Shown piece by piece: positions 27,980-38,706 of a stretch of 64,000 bases of DNA. This stretch comes from Hormoscilla sp. GM7CHS1pb. GTDB lineage: Bacteria; Cyanobacteriota; Cyanobacteriia; Cyanobacteriales; Desertifilaceae. The stretch covers positions 124,001 to 188,000 of the forward strand of contig JACONN010000002.1 in the NCBI GenBank assembly GCA_014323675.1, given 5' to 3'. The translations under genes and the position numbers were made by a program. The notes beneath the pieces are model-generated. The model had not been told where the DNA came from. It made no database searches and saw only the letters and a list, made by a program, of their open reading frames with translations. Position 1 is the stretch's first letter. Each line of letters begins with the position of its first letter.

Positions 27980-29022
27980 ATGGTAGATACCCATGTAGAG
28001 ATAGCGGATATTGAGGCCCTAGACAGGGATTGCATGACCCTGTCTCGTCACGTACTGCAGCAACTGCATAGCTTCTCGGCAGACGCGCAAGATTTAAGTG
28101 CGCTGATGAATAGGATCGCCCTGGCAGGGAAGATCGTATCCCGCCGCCTGTCGCGATCGGGTTTGCTAGAGAATGCCCTGGGATTTACAGGGACGGTAAA
28201 CGTGCAGGGAGAATCCGTCAAAAAGATGGATGTCTATGCCAATGACGTGTTTATATCGGTGTTCAAGCAGAGTGGGTTAGTCTGCCGCCTGGCTTCCGAG
28301 GAAATGGAAAAACCATATTATATCCCGGAAAATTGCCCGATCGGACGCCATACACTGATCTACGACCCGATCGATGGCTCTTCCAACCTGGACACGAATC
28401 TGAATGTGGGTTCGATCTTCGCGATCCGCCAGCAAGAAGGGATGGATATAGATGGAACGGCAGCGGACTTGCTGGCCAATGGACGGAAACAAATGGCGGC
28501 AGGTTATATCCTGTACGGTCCCAGTACAATGCTAGTATATTCGATCGGCACGGGGGTCCATGCCTTCACTCTAGATCCGAGTTTGGGTGAGTTTATCCTC
28601 AGTCGGGAAAATGTCGAAACCCCAGCCCACGGTGCGATCTATAGTGTAAATGAGGGCAACTTCTGGCAGTGGGAAGAATCGATGCGGGAATATATCCGCT
28701 ACGTACATCGCCATGAAGGACATACGGCTCGTTATGGAGGAGCGCTGGTGGGAGACTTCCATCGGATATTATTCCAGGGGGAGTATTTTTATATCCCGGG
28801 ACGGTGAAGAAACCAGAGGGCAAATTGCGATTGCTATACGAATCAGCACCTTTAGCTTTTTTAATCCAGCAAGCGGGAGGACGGGCTAGCACTGGCATTC
28901 AGGATATTATGGACGTGGTGCCAGATAAACTGCATGCCAGAACGCCGCTGATTATTGGCAGTAAAGATGATGTAGCCCTGGTAGAATCATTCGTGCAGAA
29001 GGGTGCATCTGCAAGCGTTTAG
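27980..29022 (+). CDS. fbp: fructose-1,6-bisphosphatase class I, frameshifted
   Basis: Class I FBPase hydrolyses fructose 1,6-bisphosphate to fructose 6-phosphate, linking the Calvin cycle and the oxidative pentose phosphate pathway. The metal/active-site motif [18 protein letters not shown] is intact, and the C-terminal part reads [20 protein letters not shown]. The frame breaks at a run of five Gs (28777-28781): with six, the text reads [18 protein letters not shown] and joins the two halves into about 348 residues, normal for the family. I start at ATG 27980 with AGGA upstream, not at 27923. It heads the fbp-tal-zwf-opcA block. A consensus error is likely. Confidence 0.92.
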
Positions 29023-29090
29023 AAATTAGTTAGTATGGATAATTGACAATTGTAAATTGAGAAATGTTGTTAGACCAGAGAGGAATAAAA

Positions 29091-30226
29091 ATGACAACGA
29101 ATCACCTGTTGGAAATTTCCGCCTACGGTCAGAGTATCTGGATGGATAATCTGAGCCGCGATATCATCAAGTCGGGCGAACTGAAACAGATGACGGAAAC
29201 GGGGGGGATTAAGGGTATTACCTCTAACCCGGCAATTTTTGAGAAAGCAATCAAAGGTAACAAGATATACGATGAGGAGATAGAAGCAGGAATTCGCAAG
29301 GATAAATCGGTGCTGGAAATTTATGAATCTCTAGTGTTTGATGATATCCGGGATGCCTGTGATGTGTTTCTGCCAGTCTATGAGGCCACCAAGGGACTGG
29401 ATGGTTACGTGAGTATTGAAGTGCCGCCGACAATTGCCAAAAATACAGAAACGACGATCTCCGAAGCGCGGCGGTATAACCAGGCGATCGGGCGTCCGAA
29501 CGTGATGATAAAGATTCCCGGAACAGCAGAAGGTTTGCCAGCAGTGGAAGCGGCGATCGCGGACGGAATAAATGTCAACATCACCCTATTGTTCTCGGTG
29601 GAAAGCTACGTGCAGACAGCATGGGCTTATATACGAGGCTTGGAAAAAAGGTAGCAGCAGGGAAAGACATTAGCAAAATAGCTTCAGTGGCGAGTTTCTT
29701 CCTGAGTCGGATCGATAGTAACATCGATAGCAAGGTTGATAAGATGTTGGCAGCAGCTACAGATGAAGAGTCCAAGGCCAAGCTGCTCTCGATTAAGGGG
29801 AAAGTGGCGATCGCCAATGCGAAAATCGCCTACCAGGAATACAAGAAGATTATCCAGAGCGATCGCTGGAAAGCCCTGTCGGCCAAAGGAGCCCAAGTGC
29901 AACGGCTGTTGTGGGCCAGCACGAGCACGAAAAACCCCGAATACAGCGACGTGATGTACGTGGACGAACTGGTAGGACCGGACACGGTGAACACGCTGCC
30001 ACCCAGCACGATCGTAGCCTGCACGGACCATTGTGATGTGGATAACCGGGTGGAAAATGACATAGACACAGCCTACAAGTTGATGGAAACCCTCAAGGAA
30101 GAAAACATCAACCTAGATGAAGTGATGGCAGAACTGCTAGAAGAAGGAATTGACAAATTCGTCAAGCCCTTCGATACCCTGATGAAGTCCTTAGAAGACA
30201 AGGTGAAGCAGTTGGTGCCAGCATAG
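29091..30226 (+). CDS. tal: transaldolase, frameshifted
   Basis: Transaldolase moves dihydroxyacetone units between sugar phosphates in the non-oxidative pentose phosphate branch. The protein starts MTTNHLLEISAYGQSIWMD (ATG 29091, AGAGGA upstream) and contains GITSNPAIFEKAI and the Schiff-base Lys region NVMIKIPGTAEGLPAVEAA. It breaks at 29650-29651, where GAAAAAAGGTAGCAGC should read ...AAGGGTAGCAGC to give LEKRVAAGKDISKIASVAS. The second frame then runs to LEDKVKQLVPA. The repaired length of about 378 residues fits the long bacterial/plant type. It follows fbp by 68 bp and precedes zwf by 107 bp. Confidence 0.92.
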
Positions 30227-30333
30227 TTTAGCCAAATGTTGAATTGACGTTCGATGTGCTCTGCGCGCGCTACTCGCACTGCGCATCGCACATCGCAGGC
30301 TCACCGCCCGCCCTACGTATATTGAGAAAAGAG

Positions 30334-31863
<1,530 letters not shown>

Positions 31864-32030
31864 TCGCGAACAGCGAGCAGTAATCAGTTATCAGCGAGCA
31901 GTTATCAGTGAATGCTCAACTCTTGTCCGAGAACGCCCACCCTGGGTGGGCGTCTCTGGACACGACACGGACAGGCGATCCGCCCGGACTACACGCTACG
32001 CTACTAACAAGGATAAAGGAAGATAGAAAA

Positions 32031-33353
32031 ATGACAGCAACTCCAATTGTTGCCCTGCAAAAACCAAAAGATATCTCCCTGGGTGAAATAGAGGCAGAAT
32101 TGAGTAAAATATGGCTCAGTCAAAATAGTGGTAAGGCTTCTCCCGTTGCCACGAGGGCGGCTACATTTAGCATGGCGATCTATGAGCCAGAAGAATTCCA
32201 GCAATTATTGGGAGCTTTGGGGTTTTACGATGGCCAGATCGATAGCATTCATGGACCCAAGACCAAGGCAGCGGTAAAACAAGCTCAAAAGGCTTACGGA
32301 CTGAGAGAGACAGGTCTAGTTAACCCGGAAACATTGGCCCTGCTGCGTGAGAAATTTGCTCAACAATCGTCCGATTTGTCCGGGGACACAGAAGTATCTA
32401 ATCTGAACATGAGGGTATTTAGTATTAGTGATGCGATCGCGTCTCAAAATCCCTGCCGGATCATTACCCTCTTTCCGGAGTTAGGAGAAGATCGAGGGGT
32501 AACGGCACAGGTTTCAGCCTATTGCCCGATTCAAAAAAGTAGCAACACCAGTCTGGTATGCTGCGAATACATCACCCTGCGAGGAACTAAAGAGGCTCTG
32601 GAAAGGGTAAGCGAGACAGTTTCCTCCCTGATGATCCCGGATCTGCCCAAGTTTGTCTGGTGGAAGGCTACGCCTAATCCCGAACAGCCTTTGTTTGGGC
32701 ATCTAGCGGAAACGAGTAACTGTATTGTAATGGACTCTTGCTACTTCAGCGATCCCGCCGCCGAATTTATGAAAATGCAGGAGTTGATCGAGTCCCAAAC
32801 CTATGTTGCGGATCTCAATTGGCATCGACTTTCAGCTTGGCAAGAGTTGACTGCGGCGACTTTCGATCCGCCAGAACGTCGCGCAGCTTTGGTAGAAGTA
32901 GACCGGGTGACTATTGACTATCAGAAGGGGAATACGGCCCAAGCACTGATGTTTTTAGGTTGGCTAGCTAGTCGCTTAGATTGGAAACCCGTGTCCTACA
33001 GTGAGGAAGCTGGAGACTATGATATCATACATATCAAGTTGATGGGATCCCGCGCGATCGAAGCAGAATTAGCAGGAATTCCCACAGCGGACTGGGGAGA
33101 AATTCCCGGCGATATGGTAGGCTTGCTTCTAGCTTCTACCAATACTGATGCTGATTGCTGCGCGATTCTCTGTTCGGAAACCATAGGATGTATGCGGATG
33201 GAAGCTGGGGGAACTGCCCAGAAATGCCGCACAGAACAGGTGACACCTTTGAGCAACCAAAAAGCAGAGTCTCTGATGTCTCAGCAATTAGAACGCTGGG
33301 GTCGGGATATGCTTTATGAGGAAAGTCTGGCGGTGACGGCCCCCAGATTCTGA
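32031..33353 (+). CDS. opcA: OpcA, G6PDH assembly/activation protein
   Basis: OpcA is the cyanobacterial partner that activates or assembles glucose-6-phosphate dehydrogenase. The 440-residue protein starts MTATPIVALQKPKDISLGEI at 32031 with AGGAAG upstream; a longer frame from 31908 reads a CCCACCCTGGGTGGG repeat and is not used. It carries a peptidoglycan-binding-like helical segment (EEFQQLLGALGFYDGQIDSI, DSIHGPKTKAAVKQAQKAYG) near residue 50, then the OpcA core. This domain fusion is usual in cyanobacterial OpcA. The gene is intact and lies 167 bp after zwf. Confidence 0.92.
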   Translation: MTATPIVALQKPKDISLGEIEAELSKIWLSQNSGKASPVATRAATFSMAIYEPEEFQQLLGALGFYDGQIDSIHGPKTKAAVKQAQKAYGLRETGLVNPETLALLREKFAQQSSDLSGDTEVSNLNMRVFSISDAIASQNPCRIITLFPELGEDRGVTAQVSAYCPIQKSSNTSLVCCEYITLRGTKEALERVSETVSSLMIPDLPKFVWWKATPNPEQPLFGHLAETSNCIVMDSCYFSDPAAEFMKMQELIESQTYVADLNWHRLSAWQELTAATFDPPERRAALVEVDRVTIDYQKGNTAQALMFLGWLASRLDWKPVSYSEEAGDYDIIHIKLMGSRAIEAELAGIPTADWGEIPGDMVGLLLASTNTDADCCAILCSETIGCMRMEAGGTAQKCRTEQVTPLSNQKAESLMSQQLERWGRDMLYEESLAVTAPRF

Positions 33354-33476
33354 AATTGCGGAATTGAGAATTGTTAATTGAGGATTGTTGATTTTTTATT
33401 CACGTCCATAGCGCGACTGCGTTGCGCGATCCGAAGTGCGCAATTTGCCATTTTCAATTCGCAATTAGCCTCGTTG

Positions 33477-33631
33477 CTTAAATTAACTCAAGTTGCTACC
33501 TATAAAAATTTCTACGTCCGAAACAGCCATTTTTGGTAATTGAATCCACCAAAATGCCATTTTGGGGTAAATTACAAGGCGATATGGGATGATTTTGGTT
33601 GATCTTAGGTAGCAACTTAGGTTAAATTAAG
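33477..33631. mobile_element. second MITE-like element
   Basis: The left arm CTTAAATTAACTCAAGTTGC and the right arm, whose complement is CTTAATTTAACCTAAGTTGC, both continue into TACCTA. They flank about 100 bp of A+T-rich sequence without coding capacity. I see no target-site duplication, so mobility is only suggested by the structure. Confidence 0.5.
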
Positions 33632-33668
33632 AGAAACCCGGTTTTTCCAAAAAAACCGGGTTTTTCTC
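33631..33668. terminator. AGAAACCCGG-family hairpin
   Basis: GAGAAACCCGGTTTTTCC pairs with its complement around a short A-rich loop and is followed by TTTTTCTC. It belongs to the same repeat family as the hairpin at 18874-18908 and could terminate transcription on either strand. Confidence 0.5.
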
Positions 33669-33730
33669 ATCCTAATGGTTAACAGGGGGAAAATTTTGGC
33701 CAACATATGGAGCAACGATAAATCGCAATA

Positions 33731-33903
33731 GGGTGTGGTCAAAAACAGTTGGTACGGGGAGATCCTCGCGGGGTGCAGGGCGTTGCATTCGGAGCGAACA
33801 TCTGTTTCTTTATGTCATAATTGGCGCAAGAATGCCAGTCGCCCCTACAGGGGTATCCGACGGCTGGGAGGTCATAAACGATCGACGGGTTTTGACCACA
33901 CCC
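33731..33903. mobile_element. MITE, 173 bp, with 9-bp target duplication
   Basis: Ends GGGTGTGGTCAAAA and TTTTGACCACACCC form perfect 14-bp terminal inverted repeats. The flanks are ATCGCAATA on both sides (33722-33730 and 33904-33912), a 9-bp target duplication. The interior matches the copy at 22380-22551 in reverse orientation. It provides an ATG that opens a long frame into the next gene, but that start is probably not used. Confidence 0.88.
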
Positions 33904-33986
33904 ATCGCAATAGCCAAGGATTATATTCTTCTCTATTTATAGCAGCGATTATCAATAATTGCGAATCAAGGGGCATTATTGCTGAG

Positions 33987-34310
33987 GTGTCAGCGAAGAA
34001 GATTTGCGGCGAAGAAGAAACCTGGTCTGACCAAAGTCTCCCGATCTTCAAAGAAAACTGGAACGGTATAATCAGTCAATATCGGCCCTTTGCAACTGCC
34101 GTACAAGCTTCGGATCCCAGGGTTGACGATGCGGTCGAACGTGCCTATGAAGCGGCAATGGCAGTGGTCGAGCCCTATTTCCGCCCCAACCGCACTGCTG
34201 CGGAACCCTATAGTTCCGTGGGTATCTCCGAACGGCGGGCGATCGTCCGGGCTAGCTATCGACTGCGGAACGCTCTCGGGAACGCGATGGAAGTTTTGCG
34301 ACTGGCTTAA
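33987..34310 (+). CDS. hypothetical protein
   Basis: This roughly 107-residue protein, mostly helical, starts at GTG 33987 (SAKKICGEEETWSDQ) and contains VDDAVERAYEAAMAVVEPYF and ERRAIVRASYRLRNALGNAM. The frame is open upstream to 33735 only because it runs through the MITE, so I prefer the GTG just after the element. I do not recognise the family. The coding region has ordinary composition and no frame break. It is followed by a strong hairpin (34364-34398). Confidence 0.5.
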   Translation: MSAKKICGEEETWSDQSLPIFKENWNGIISQYRPFATAVQASDPRVDDAVERAYEAAMAVVEPYFRPNRTAAEPYSSVGISERRAIVRASYRLRNALGNAMEVLRLA

Positions 34311-34363
34311 AACTGCATTGCCCAATTGACTGATGCCATCACATCATCATGAGCGCTATCTTG

Positions 34364-34398
34364 AGACTTCCCCGTTAACTGATATAATGGGGGAGTCT
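34364..34398 (+). terminator. hairpin after the hypothetical gene
   Basis: AGACTTCCCC (34364-34373) pairs over ten base pairs, including one G-U, with GGGGGAGTCT (34389-34398) around a 15-nt loop, followed by TGGTTT. It lies between the hypothetical gene and the lipoprotein gene and is a reasonable terminator. The loop also contains TATAAT. Confidence 0.5.
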
Positions 34399-34525
34399 TG
34401 GTTTACATGGGTTCTAGGGGCAGTTTGTTACGATCTTACCGCTAACTAAATGCCCCCTCTGGGCATTGTCAAGCTGGATTAAAACCTGTAAGCTATTATT
34501 TGTAGGCATAGCAGGTAGGCACTGG

Positions 34526-35317
34526 ATGAGACAAAAGCTAGTGATTTTGGGGAGTCTCGGGTTTCTGGCGATCGGGACTCTCTGGGGATGCGCGACGCCA
34601 GATAATAAAACGGTCCCCAGCGGGACGCTGCAAATTCGCGCTAACGGTGAAGACTTCGTGCGCCAGGGCTTCCTATCCAAAGATGGCTGGAACATCAGCT
34701 TCGACCATTTGTACGTCACCCTGGCAGATGTTGCGGTAACTCAGAGTAACCCTGACGTAGACACCTCTGTCGTCCTCGATACAGTAAAGACTGTGGATCT
34801 AGCAGCCGGTGACGCGAACGCCGATCCAATTCTGGTACATGAATTTACAGATGCCCCAGCGGGTCGTTACAATGCTCTCTCTTGGAAAATGGTCAAGGCT
34901 ACCTCCGGACCTGCCAAAGGTTACGTGCTGGTGATGGAGGGTACAGCTATCAAGAGTAGTCAAGTTATCGAGTTTGCGATCGCCATCGACCGGGAATACG
35001 CTTATAGCTGTGGGGAGTTTGTCGGCGAACAGCGCAAAGGGATTCTCTCGCCAGGGGGAACTGCTGAGGTAGAAGCGACATTCCATTTCGACCATATCTT
35101 CGGTGATGGTGAAGCACCACCAGAGGAGGAGATTAACATCGGAGCACTAGGCTTCGCACCCCTGGCTGCCTTGGCAAATAATGGCAGGTTGGAGGTAGAT
35201 ATGGCGACTCTCAAGCAGAGTCTTTCACCTCAAGATTACCAGAAACTGCAGAAAACCTTAATTTCCCTCGGTCACGTGGGCGAAGGTCATTGTCAAGAGA
35301 CTCTAACATTGCATTAA
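34526..35317 (+). CDS. lipoprotein, DUF4382-like
   Basis: This 263-residue protein begins with a lipoprotein signal (MRQKLVILGSLGFLAIGTLW then Cys). I start at 34526 rather than 34466 for that reason. The mature part has SGTLQIRANGEDFVRQGF and FDHLYVTLADVAV, a layout like DUF4382 beta-rich domains, and several acidic and His residues in HEFTD and FHFDHIFGDGEAPPEEE. It lies 94 bp upstream of a NikL-like gene and the CbiM/CbiQ genes, so a role in extracytoplasmic metal handling is possible but inferred. Function unproven. Confidence 0.65.
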   Translation: MRQKLVILGSLGFLAIGTLWGCATPDNKTVPSGTLQIRANGEDFVRQGFLSKDGWNISFDHLYVTLADVAVTQSNPDVDTSVVLDTVKTVDLAAGDANADPILVHEFTDAPAGRYNALSWKMVKATSGPAKGYVLVMEGTAIKSSQVIEFAIAIDREYAYSCGEFVGEQRKGILSPGGTAEVEATFHFDHIFGDGEAPPEEEINIGALGFAPLAALANNGRLEVDMATLKQSLSPQDYQKLQKTLISLGHVGEGHCQETLTLH

Positions 35318-35411
35318 TTATAAATCCAACATCAAGAAAGGGGGGCATTCTCATTCTCAATCTTGTACGATCGACCATTGTGATTTCTATTGAGACTCAC
35401 CTAGCAGGAAC

Positions 35412-35854
35412 ATGAATTGTAAATTGGTAATCCCACTGATTTTTTGCTCAGTTATGGGTTGGCAGACTGAGGCGATCGCCCATGGCGCGATCGTGGAACA
35501 TAAAATTATCCAAGCAGTTGAAATTAAGGCCACCTACGACTCTGGCGAACCGATGGCAAATGCCCAAATCACAGTTTATGCTCCTGATGACCCGGCCACC
35601 CCTGGTTGCAAGGTACTGCTGACGAACTGGGTCGCTTTATGTTTACCCCTGATGTGGTAGGATATTGGCAGGTAAAGGTACGCCAAGCCGGTCACGGTGA
35701 GATCGTCAGTATTTCCATCGGCGATCGGGGGCAAAAGTCACCCTTGTCAACCGTAAATCCTCTCCAGAAATTGGCGATCGCAGGTGCGGTAATCTGGGGA
35801 TTTGTAGGTACGGCATTGTTTTTTTCACGGCACAATAAAAATGCACATTCCTGA
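35412..35854 (+). CDS. NikL/CbiL-like Ni/Co transport accessory protein, frameshifted
   Basis: The product has a signal peptide (LVIPLIFCSVMGWQTEAIAH), a beta-sandwich region of the carboxypeptidase-regulatory/DUF4198 kind (EIKATYDSGEPMANAQITVY, DELGRFMFTPDVVGYWQVKV) and a C-terminal membrane anchor (LAIAGAVIWGFVGTALFF). This is the layout of NikL/CbiL components of nickel or cobalt ECF transporters. The frame breaks at four Cs (35599-35602); with five, it reads PATPWLQGTADELG. The repaired length is about 147 residues. The 3' end overlaps cbiM by 14 bp, supporting one operon. Confidence 0.72.
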
Positions 35855-36494
35855 CGGCATTCTGCCCGCCGCTGTGGCGATCGGGGGTTATGGGATGACT
35901 GGCGCAGTCACTTGGTTGTCTCTGCGCCAGATCGATCGGGATAAAAATTCCCAAGAGAACATTCCCAAGGCGTCTCTGCTAACGGCAGCTTTTTTTGCAG
36001 CCTCATCCATTCACATCCCGGTGCCGCCCACGAGCGTCCATTTGGTGTTAAATGGACTTTTAGGGGCGGTGCTGGGTTATTATGCTTTTCCCGCGATTCT
36101 GGTAGGATTGTTTTTCCAGGCGGTCGTGTTTGGGCATGGCGGTTTATCTACCCTGGGAATAAATGCGATCTTGATGGGCGTGCCGGCATTAATTGCGGGT
36201 TACGTTTTCCAAGTCCGGGAACTGCTGGGGCGGAAAAGCCAGATGTGGACGGGAATTTTTGGCTTCCTGGCCGGGGCGATCGGGGTCGGACTAGCAGCGT
36301 CGATCTTTTTCTCGCTGATTATTACCAATATCCCGGCTAATATCGACGGGCAAGCGGAACGGACAGCTATCGGCACCCTGATGTTAGCACAGATTCCCTT
36401 GATGGCGATCGAGGGCATGTTTACGGCAATGGTAGTATTGTTTCTGGAACGAGTCAAGCCCGAAATGCACCGTTCCGGAAAAATCGGAAGTTAA
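35841..36494 (+). CDS. cbiM: CbiM/NikM, substrate-binding subunit of Ni/Co ECF transporter
   Basis: CbiM is the integral-membrane S component that binds Co2+ or Ni2+. The 217-residue protein starts with the hallmark MHIPDGILP, whose Met and His co-ordinate metal. It contains SSIHIPVPPTSVHLVLNGLL, FGHGGLSTLGINAI and six or so hydrophobic segments. The last residues, MHRSGKIGS, are encoded by the dispersed element CCGTTCCGGAAAAATCGG, so the natural C terminus may have been altered. The stop overlaps the cbiQ start (TAATG). Nickel rather than cobalt is suggested by the NikL-like neighbour, but this is not decisive. Confidence 0.93.
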   Translation: MHIPDGILPAAVAIGGYGMTGAVTWLSLRQIDRDKNSQENIPKASLLTAAFFAASSIHIPVPPTSVHLVLNGLLGAVLGYYAFPAILVGLFFQAVVFGHGGLSTLGINAILMGVPALIAGYVFQVRELLGRKSQMWTGIFGFLAGAIGVGLAASIFFSLIITNIPANIDGQAERTAIGTLMLAQIPLMAIEGMFTAMVVLFLERVKPEMHRSGKIGS

Positions 36495-37246
36495 TGAAAC
36501 TGGGATTAGACTCCTACGCCTACTTAAAATCGCCCATCCATCGGTGGGAACCCAGATGCAAGCTAGTTGGTTTGATGGCGTTAATTTTCGCTTTCTCCGG
36601 CGTGCAGCATCTGGGTTTGTTACCGGGGATGGCGGCCTTAGCGATCGCCCTGTACCGGGTTTCGCAGCTACCGATATCTTTCCTGCTGAGGCGACTGCGC
36701 TACCCGAGTTTTTTTCTGTTGGGGATGGTGGGACTGTTGCCATTTGTAGCGGGGGATACAGTTATTTTCAGCATGGGACCATTAGCTTTGCGGTTAGAAG
36801 GATGTCTGGCTGCGGTCTTGATAGCGACGAGGTTTTTATGCATTTTCACATTGGCCCTAGTTATGTTGGGCACGACACCCTTTTTGACCAGTATTAAGGC
36901 GATGCGGGGGTTAGGACTGCCGTCAGTTTTAGCAGATATGATGCTGTTATCTTATCGCTATCTGGAGGAATTGGGCGATCGGCTGCGGATGATGAAGCTG
37001 GCGATGAAACTGCGGGGCTTTCGGGGAAACCAACTAAGTTATCGTAATTTGCGGGTGTTAGCGTCATTAGTTGGCACTCTCCTGGTACGCAGTTACGAAC
37101 AGTCAGAAAGAGTATATCAAGCCATGCGGTTACGAGGATATGGCCAATCTCAATCTCCGGTTCCGAAGCAGTCCGTAAGTAGTTGGGATCTCGTGTTTCT
37201 CGGTGTATCTTTAGCTATTGCGGCGACCTTGATCGTTGTTGCGTAG
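36494..37246 (+). CDS. cbiQ: CbiQ/NikQ, T component of ECF transporter
   Basis: This 250-residue multi-spanning membrane protein couples the S component to the ATPases. The N terminus (MKLGLDSYAYLKSPIHRWEP) and the helix with MMKLAMKLRGFRG and the AMRLRGYG segment are characteristic; the arginine-rich segments are the coupling helices that contact CbiO. It is co-transcribed with cbiM (overlapping codons). The expected ATPase gene cbiO is not in the window: the next gene is convergent coaE, which overlaps the 3' end by 32 bp. The ATPase must be encoded elsewhere. Confidence 0.92.
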   Translation: MKLGLDSYAYLKSPIHRWEPRCKLVGLMALIFAFSGVQHLGLLPGMAALAIALYRVSQLPISFLLRRLRYPSFFLLGMVGLLPFVAGDTVIFSMGPLALRLEGCLAAVLIATRFLCIFTLALVMLGTTPFLTSIKAMRGLGLPSVLADMMLLSYRYLEELGDRLRMMKLAMKLRGFRGNQLSYRNLRVLASLVGTLLVRSYEQSERVYQAMRLRGYGQSQSPVPKQSVSSWDLVFLGVSLAIAATLIVVA

Positions 37247-37859
37247 GACGGGCGTCTCGCATGTCCGGAGCTGTCCGGAGATGGCGAAGAAAGGCTGCAT
37301 CTACCTGTCTTAACAACATTTCTCTGCTAGATGAATTGTCTAATATTATATCAGCTTGTTGGCACTTCTCCTCTATGGACATCTGAGCATTGATGCGGGC
37401 TTGCGCTTGCTCTAGACTGAGGGAGTTACGCTGCATCAGTCTGTCAATTTGCTGTTGGCGATCGCAAGATACTACCCAAATTTCGGTCACCAAATCAGTC
37501 ATCTGAGCTTCAAATAGCAAGGGGACGACTAAGACTATGGTTTCCGAGAGTTGATGGATGGCTGCCAGAAAGCGATCGCGCACTTCGGGATGAATGATAT
37601 CTTCTAACCACCGACGTTCGGAGGGGTTGCGGAAAATAATCTCTCCCAACTGGGGGCGATCGAGAGTACCATCAAATAAGAGGATATTGCTACCGTAGCG
37701 GGCGGTAATTTTATCCAGTACGGGGGAACCGGGTTGCACGGCATCTCTAGCATAGACATCAGCATCTAATACTGGCAGTTTGTAGACATTCTTTAGATAA
37801 TTAGAAACAGTAGTTTTGCCAGTGCTAATCCCGCCCGTAAGACCAATAATGCGTTTCAT
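37215..37859 (-). CDS. coaE: dephospho-CoA kinase
   Basis: CoaE phosphorylates dephospho-CoA in the last step of coenzyme A synthesis. The 214-residue protein has the P-loop GLTGGISTGKTT, DADVYARDAV (substrate Asp), HPEVRDRF and VVPLLFEAQMTDLV, all typical. The C-terminal end (RDARPTQQRSRSPQ) is low in complexity and is encoded within the 3' end of the convergent cbiQ gene, so it may be an extension. Intact. Confidence 0.95.
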   Translation of the reverse strand: MKRIIGLTGGISTGKTTVSNYLKNVYKLPVLDADVYARDAVQPGSPVLDKITARYGSNILLFDGTLDRPQLGEIIFRNPSERRWLEDIIHPEVRDRFLAAIHQLSETIVLVVPLLFEAQMTDLVTEIWVVSCDRQQQIDRLMQRNSLSLEQAQARINAQMSIEEKCQQADIILDNSSSREMLLRQVDAAFLRHLRTAPDMRDARPTQQRSRSPQ

Positions 37860-37997
37860 GTTATTGGATAGCTTTGAAATCAGTTACCTTGGAAACGAGA
37901 GTAAACAGACAATATTTTTATTCGTAACATTTTGTTGCTTTTGCATAGCTGACCATTTGGTGGAAGTGCTCCGGGATGCGCCCCGATCGCCACTCGA

Positions 37998-38071
37998 TCG
38001 CAACTCTTGTATTTAGTATCCAGGATATAGCGTACTGCACCTGTTTGAGGGTCAGACAGGATTAAGTCGAT
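37998..38071 (-). pseudogene. relic of a McrC-like PD-(D/E)XK nuclease
   Basis: The minus strand reads IDLILSDPQTGAVRYILDTK followed by YKS. This matches the pattern of the McrC/DUF2357 nuclease core (D-L-h-L-x-D ... h-L-D-T-K-Y-K), with both catalytic Asp and Lys. No other part of the gene is recognisable. It lies next to the duplicated hsdS locus, so it may be debris of an older restriction island. Confidence 0.5.
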
Positions 38072-38189
38072 CCGATTTTTCCGGAACGGTAAATGCCGAT
38101 TTTTATCCAGGGCGACTCGCTATTGTCCAAGCGAGAAGGGGGCTGGGGGGGGATCTTCTTACCAACGGGTTTTGACCACACCCCCGATT

Positions 38190-38352
38190 TTACTCCGGCC
38201 AAGAAGGCGCTTACTCTGGGTAAGGAGGCGAGCGCTTCGGCCAAGGTGGTGCTTACTCCGGCCAAGGTGGCGCTTACTCCGGCCAAGGTGGCGCTTAATC
38301 CGGCCAAAGAGGCGAGCGCTCCGGCCAAGGTGGCGCTTACTCCGGCCAAGGT
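38190..38352. repeat. 21-bp tandem repeat block
   Basis: About eight imperfect units built on CTTACTCCGGCCAAGGTGGC. The length is a multiple of three, so the block is open in more than one frame on both strands. No ribosome-binding site or recognisable protein is attached. It is interpreted as a slippage-prone non-coding repeat. Confidence 0.7.
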
Positions 38353-38706
38353 GTTACTCATCTGCCTTTTGGTAATATTGTTTCAAGTCAAAGCGAAACC
38401 TTTTTCCGCCCTGGAATAACTCAGTTACTCTTGGGAATGACTCAGTTACTCCAGGGAATAACTGAGTCACTCCCTGGAATGACTCAGTTATTCCAGGATA
38501 AAATATCTCTATCGTTAAGGGGGGTGAGCGCAGGCAGCGACCTTTTCAGCCAACGCCTAAAAGGGAAAAAGCCCGCGCATCCCGGAGCCCGAGCGCTAAA
38601 GCGAGTGCGGAGAGGAGAGCAGAGAGCAGTCGGCTGAGATGTCTAAAGGGCGCACTACGTAGCTCATGATATTTTATCCTGGTTGTTTTAGATAGCAGTT
38701 TGCGGT

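Larger units (their letters stand above)
33354..33986. other. gene-free interval with two inverted-repeat elements and a hairpin
   Basis: The interval contains a 155-bp sequence bounded by imperfect 26-bp inverted repeats (33477-33631), an AGAAACCCGG hairpin (33631-33668) and a complete MITE (33731-33903). I see no gene between the opcA stop and the GTG at 33987. Confidence 0.65.
37860..38706. other. gene-free interval with relics and short tandem repeats
   Basis: No intact gene. It contains a PD-(D/E)XK nuclease relic (37998-38071), one copy of the CCGTTCCGGAAAAATCGG element (about 38072-38090, reverse), a solitary MITE end (GGGTTTTGACCACACCC, about 38166-38182), a 21-bp repeat block and alternating copies of ACTCAGTTACTC and its complement near 38418-38490. 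Open frames across the repeats on both strands are low-complexity and are not called. Confidence 0.6.

Noticed and set aside
38062..38419. Repeat proteins on both strands (TPAKVAL and LAGVSAT repeats)
   Set aside because: Both strands are open across the same 21-bp repeat, with no start signal or family match.
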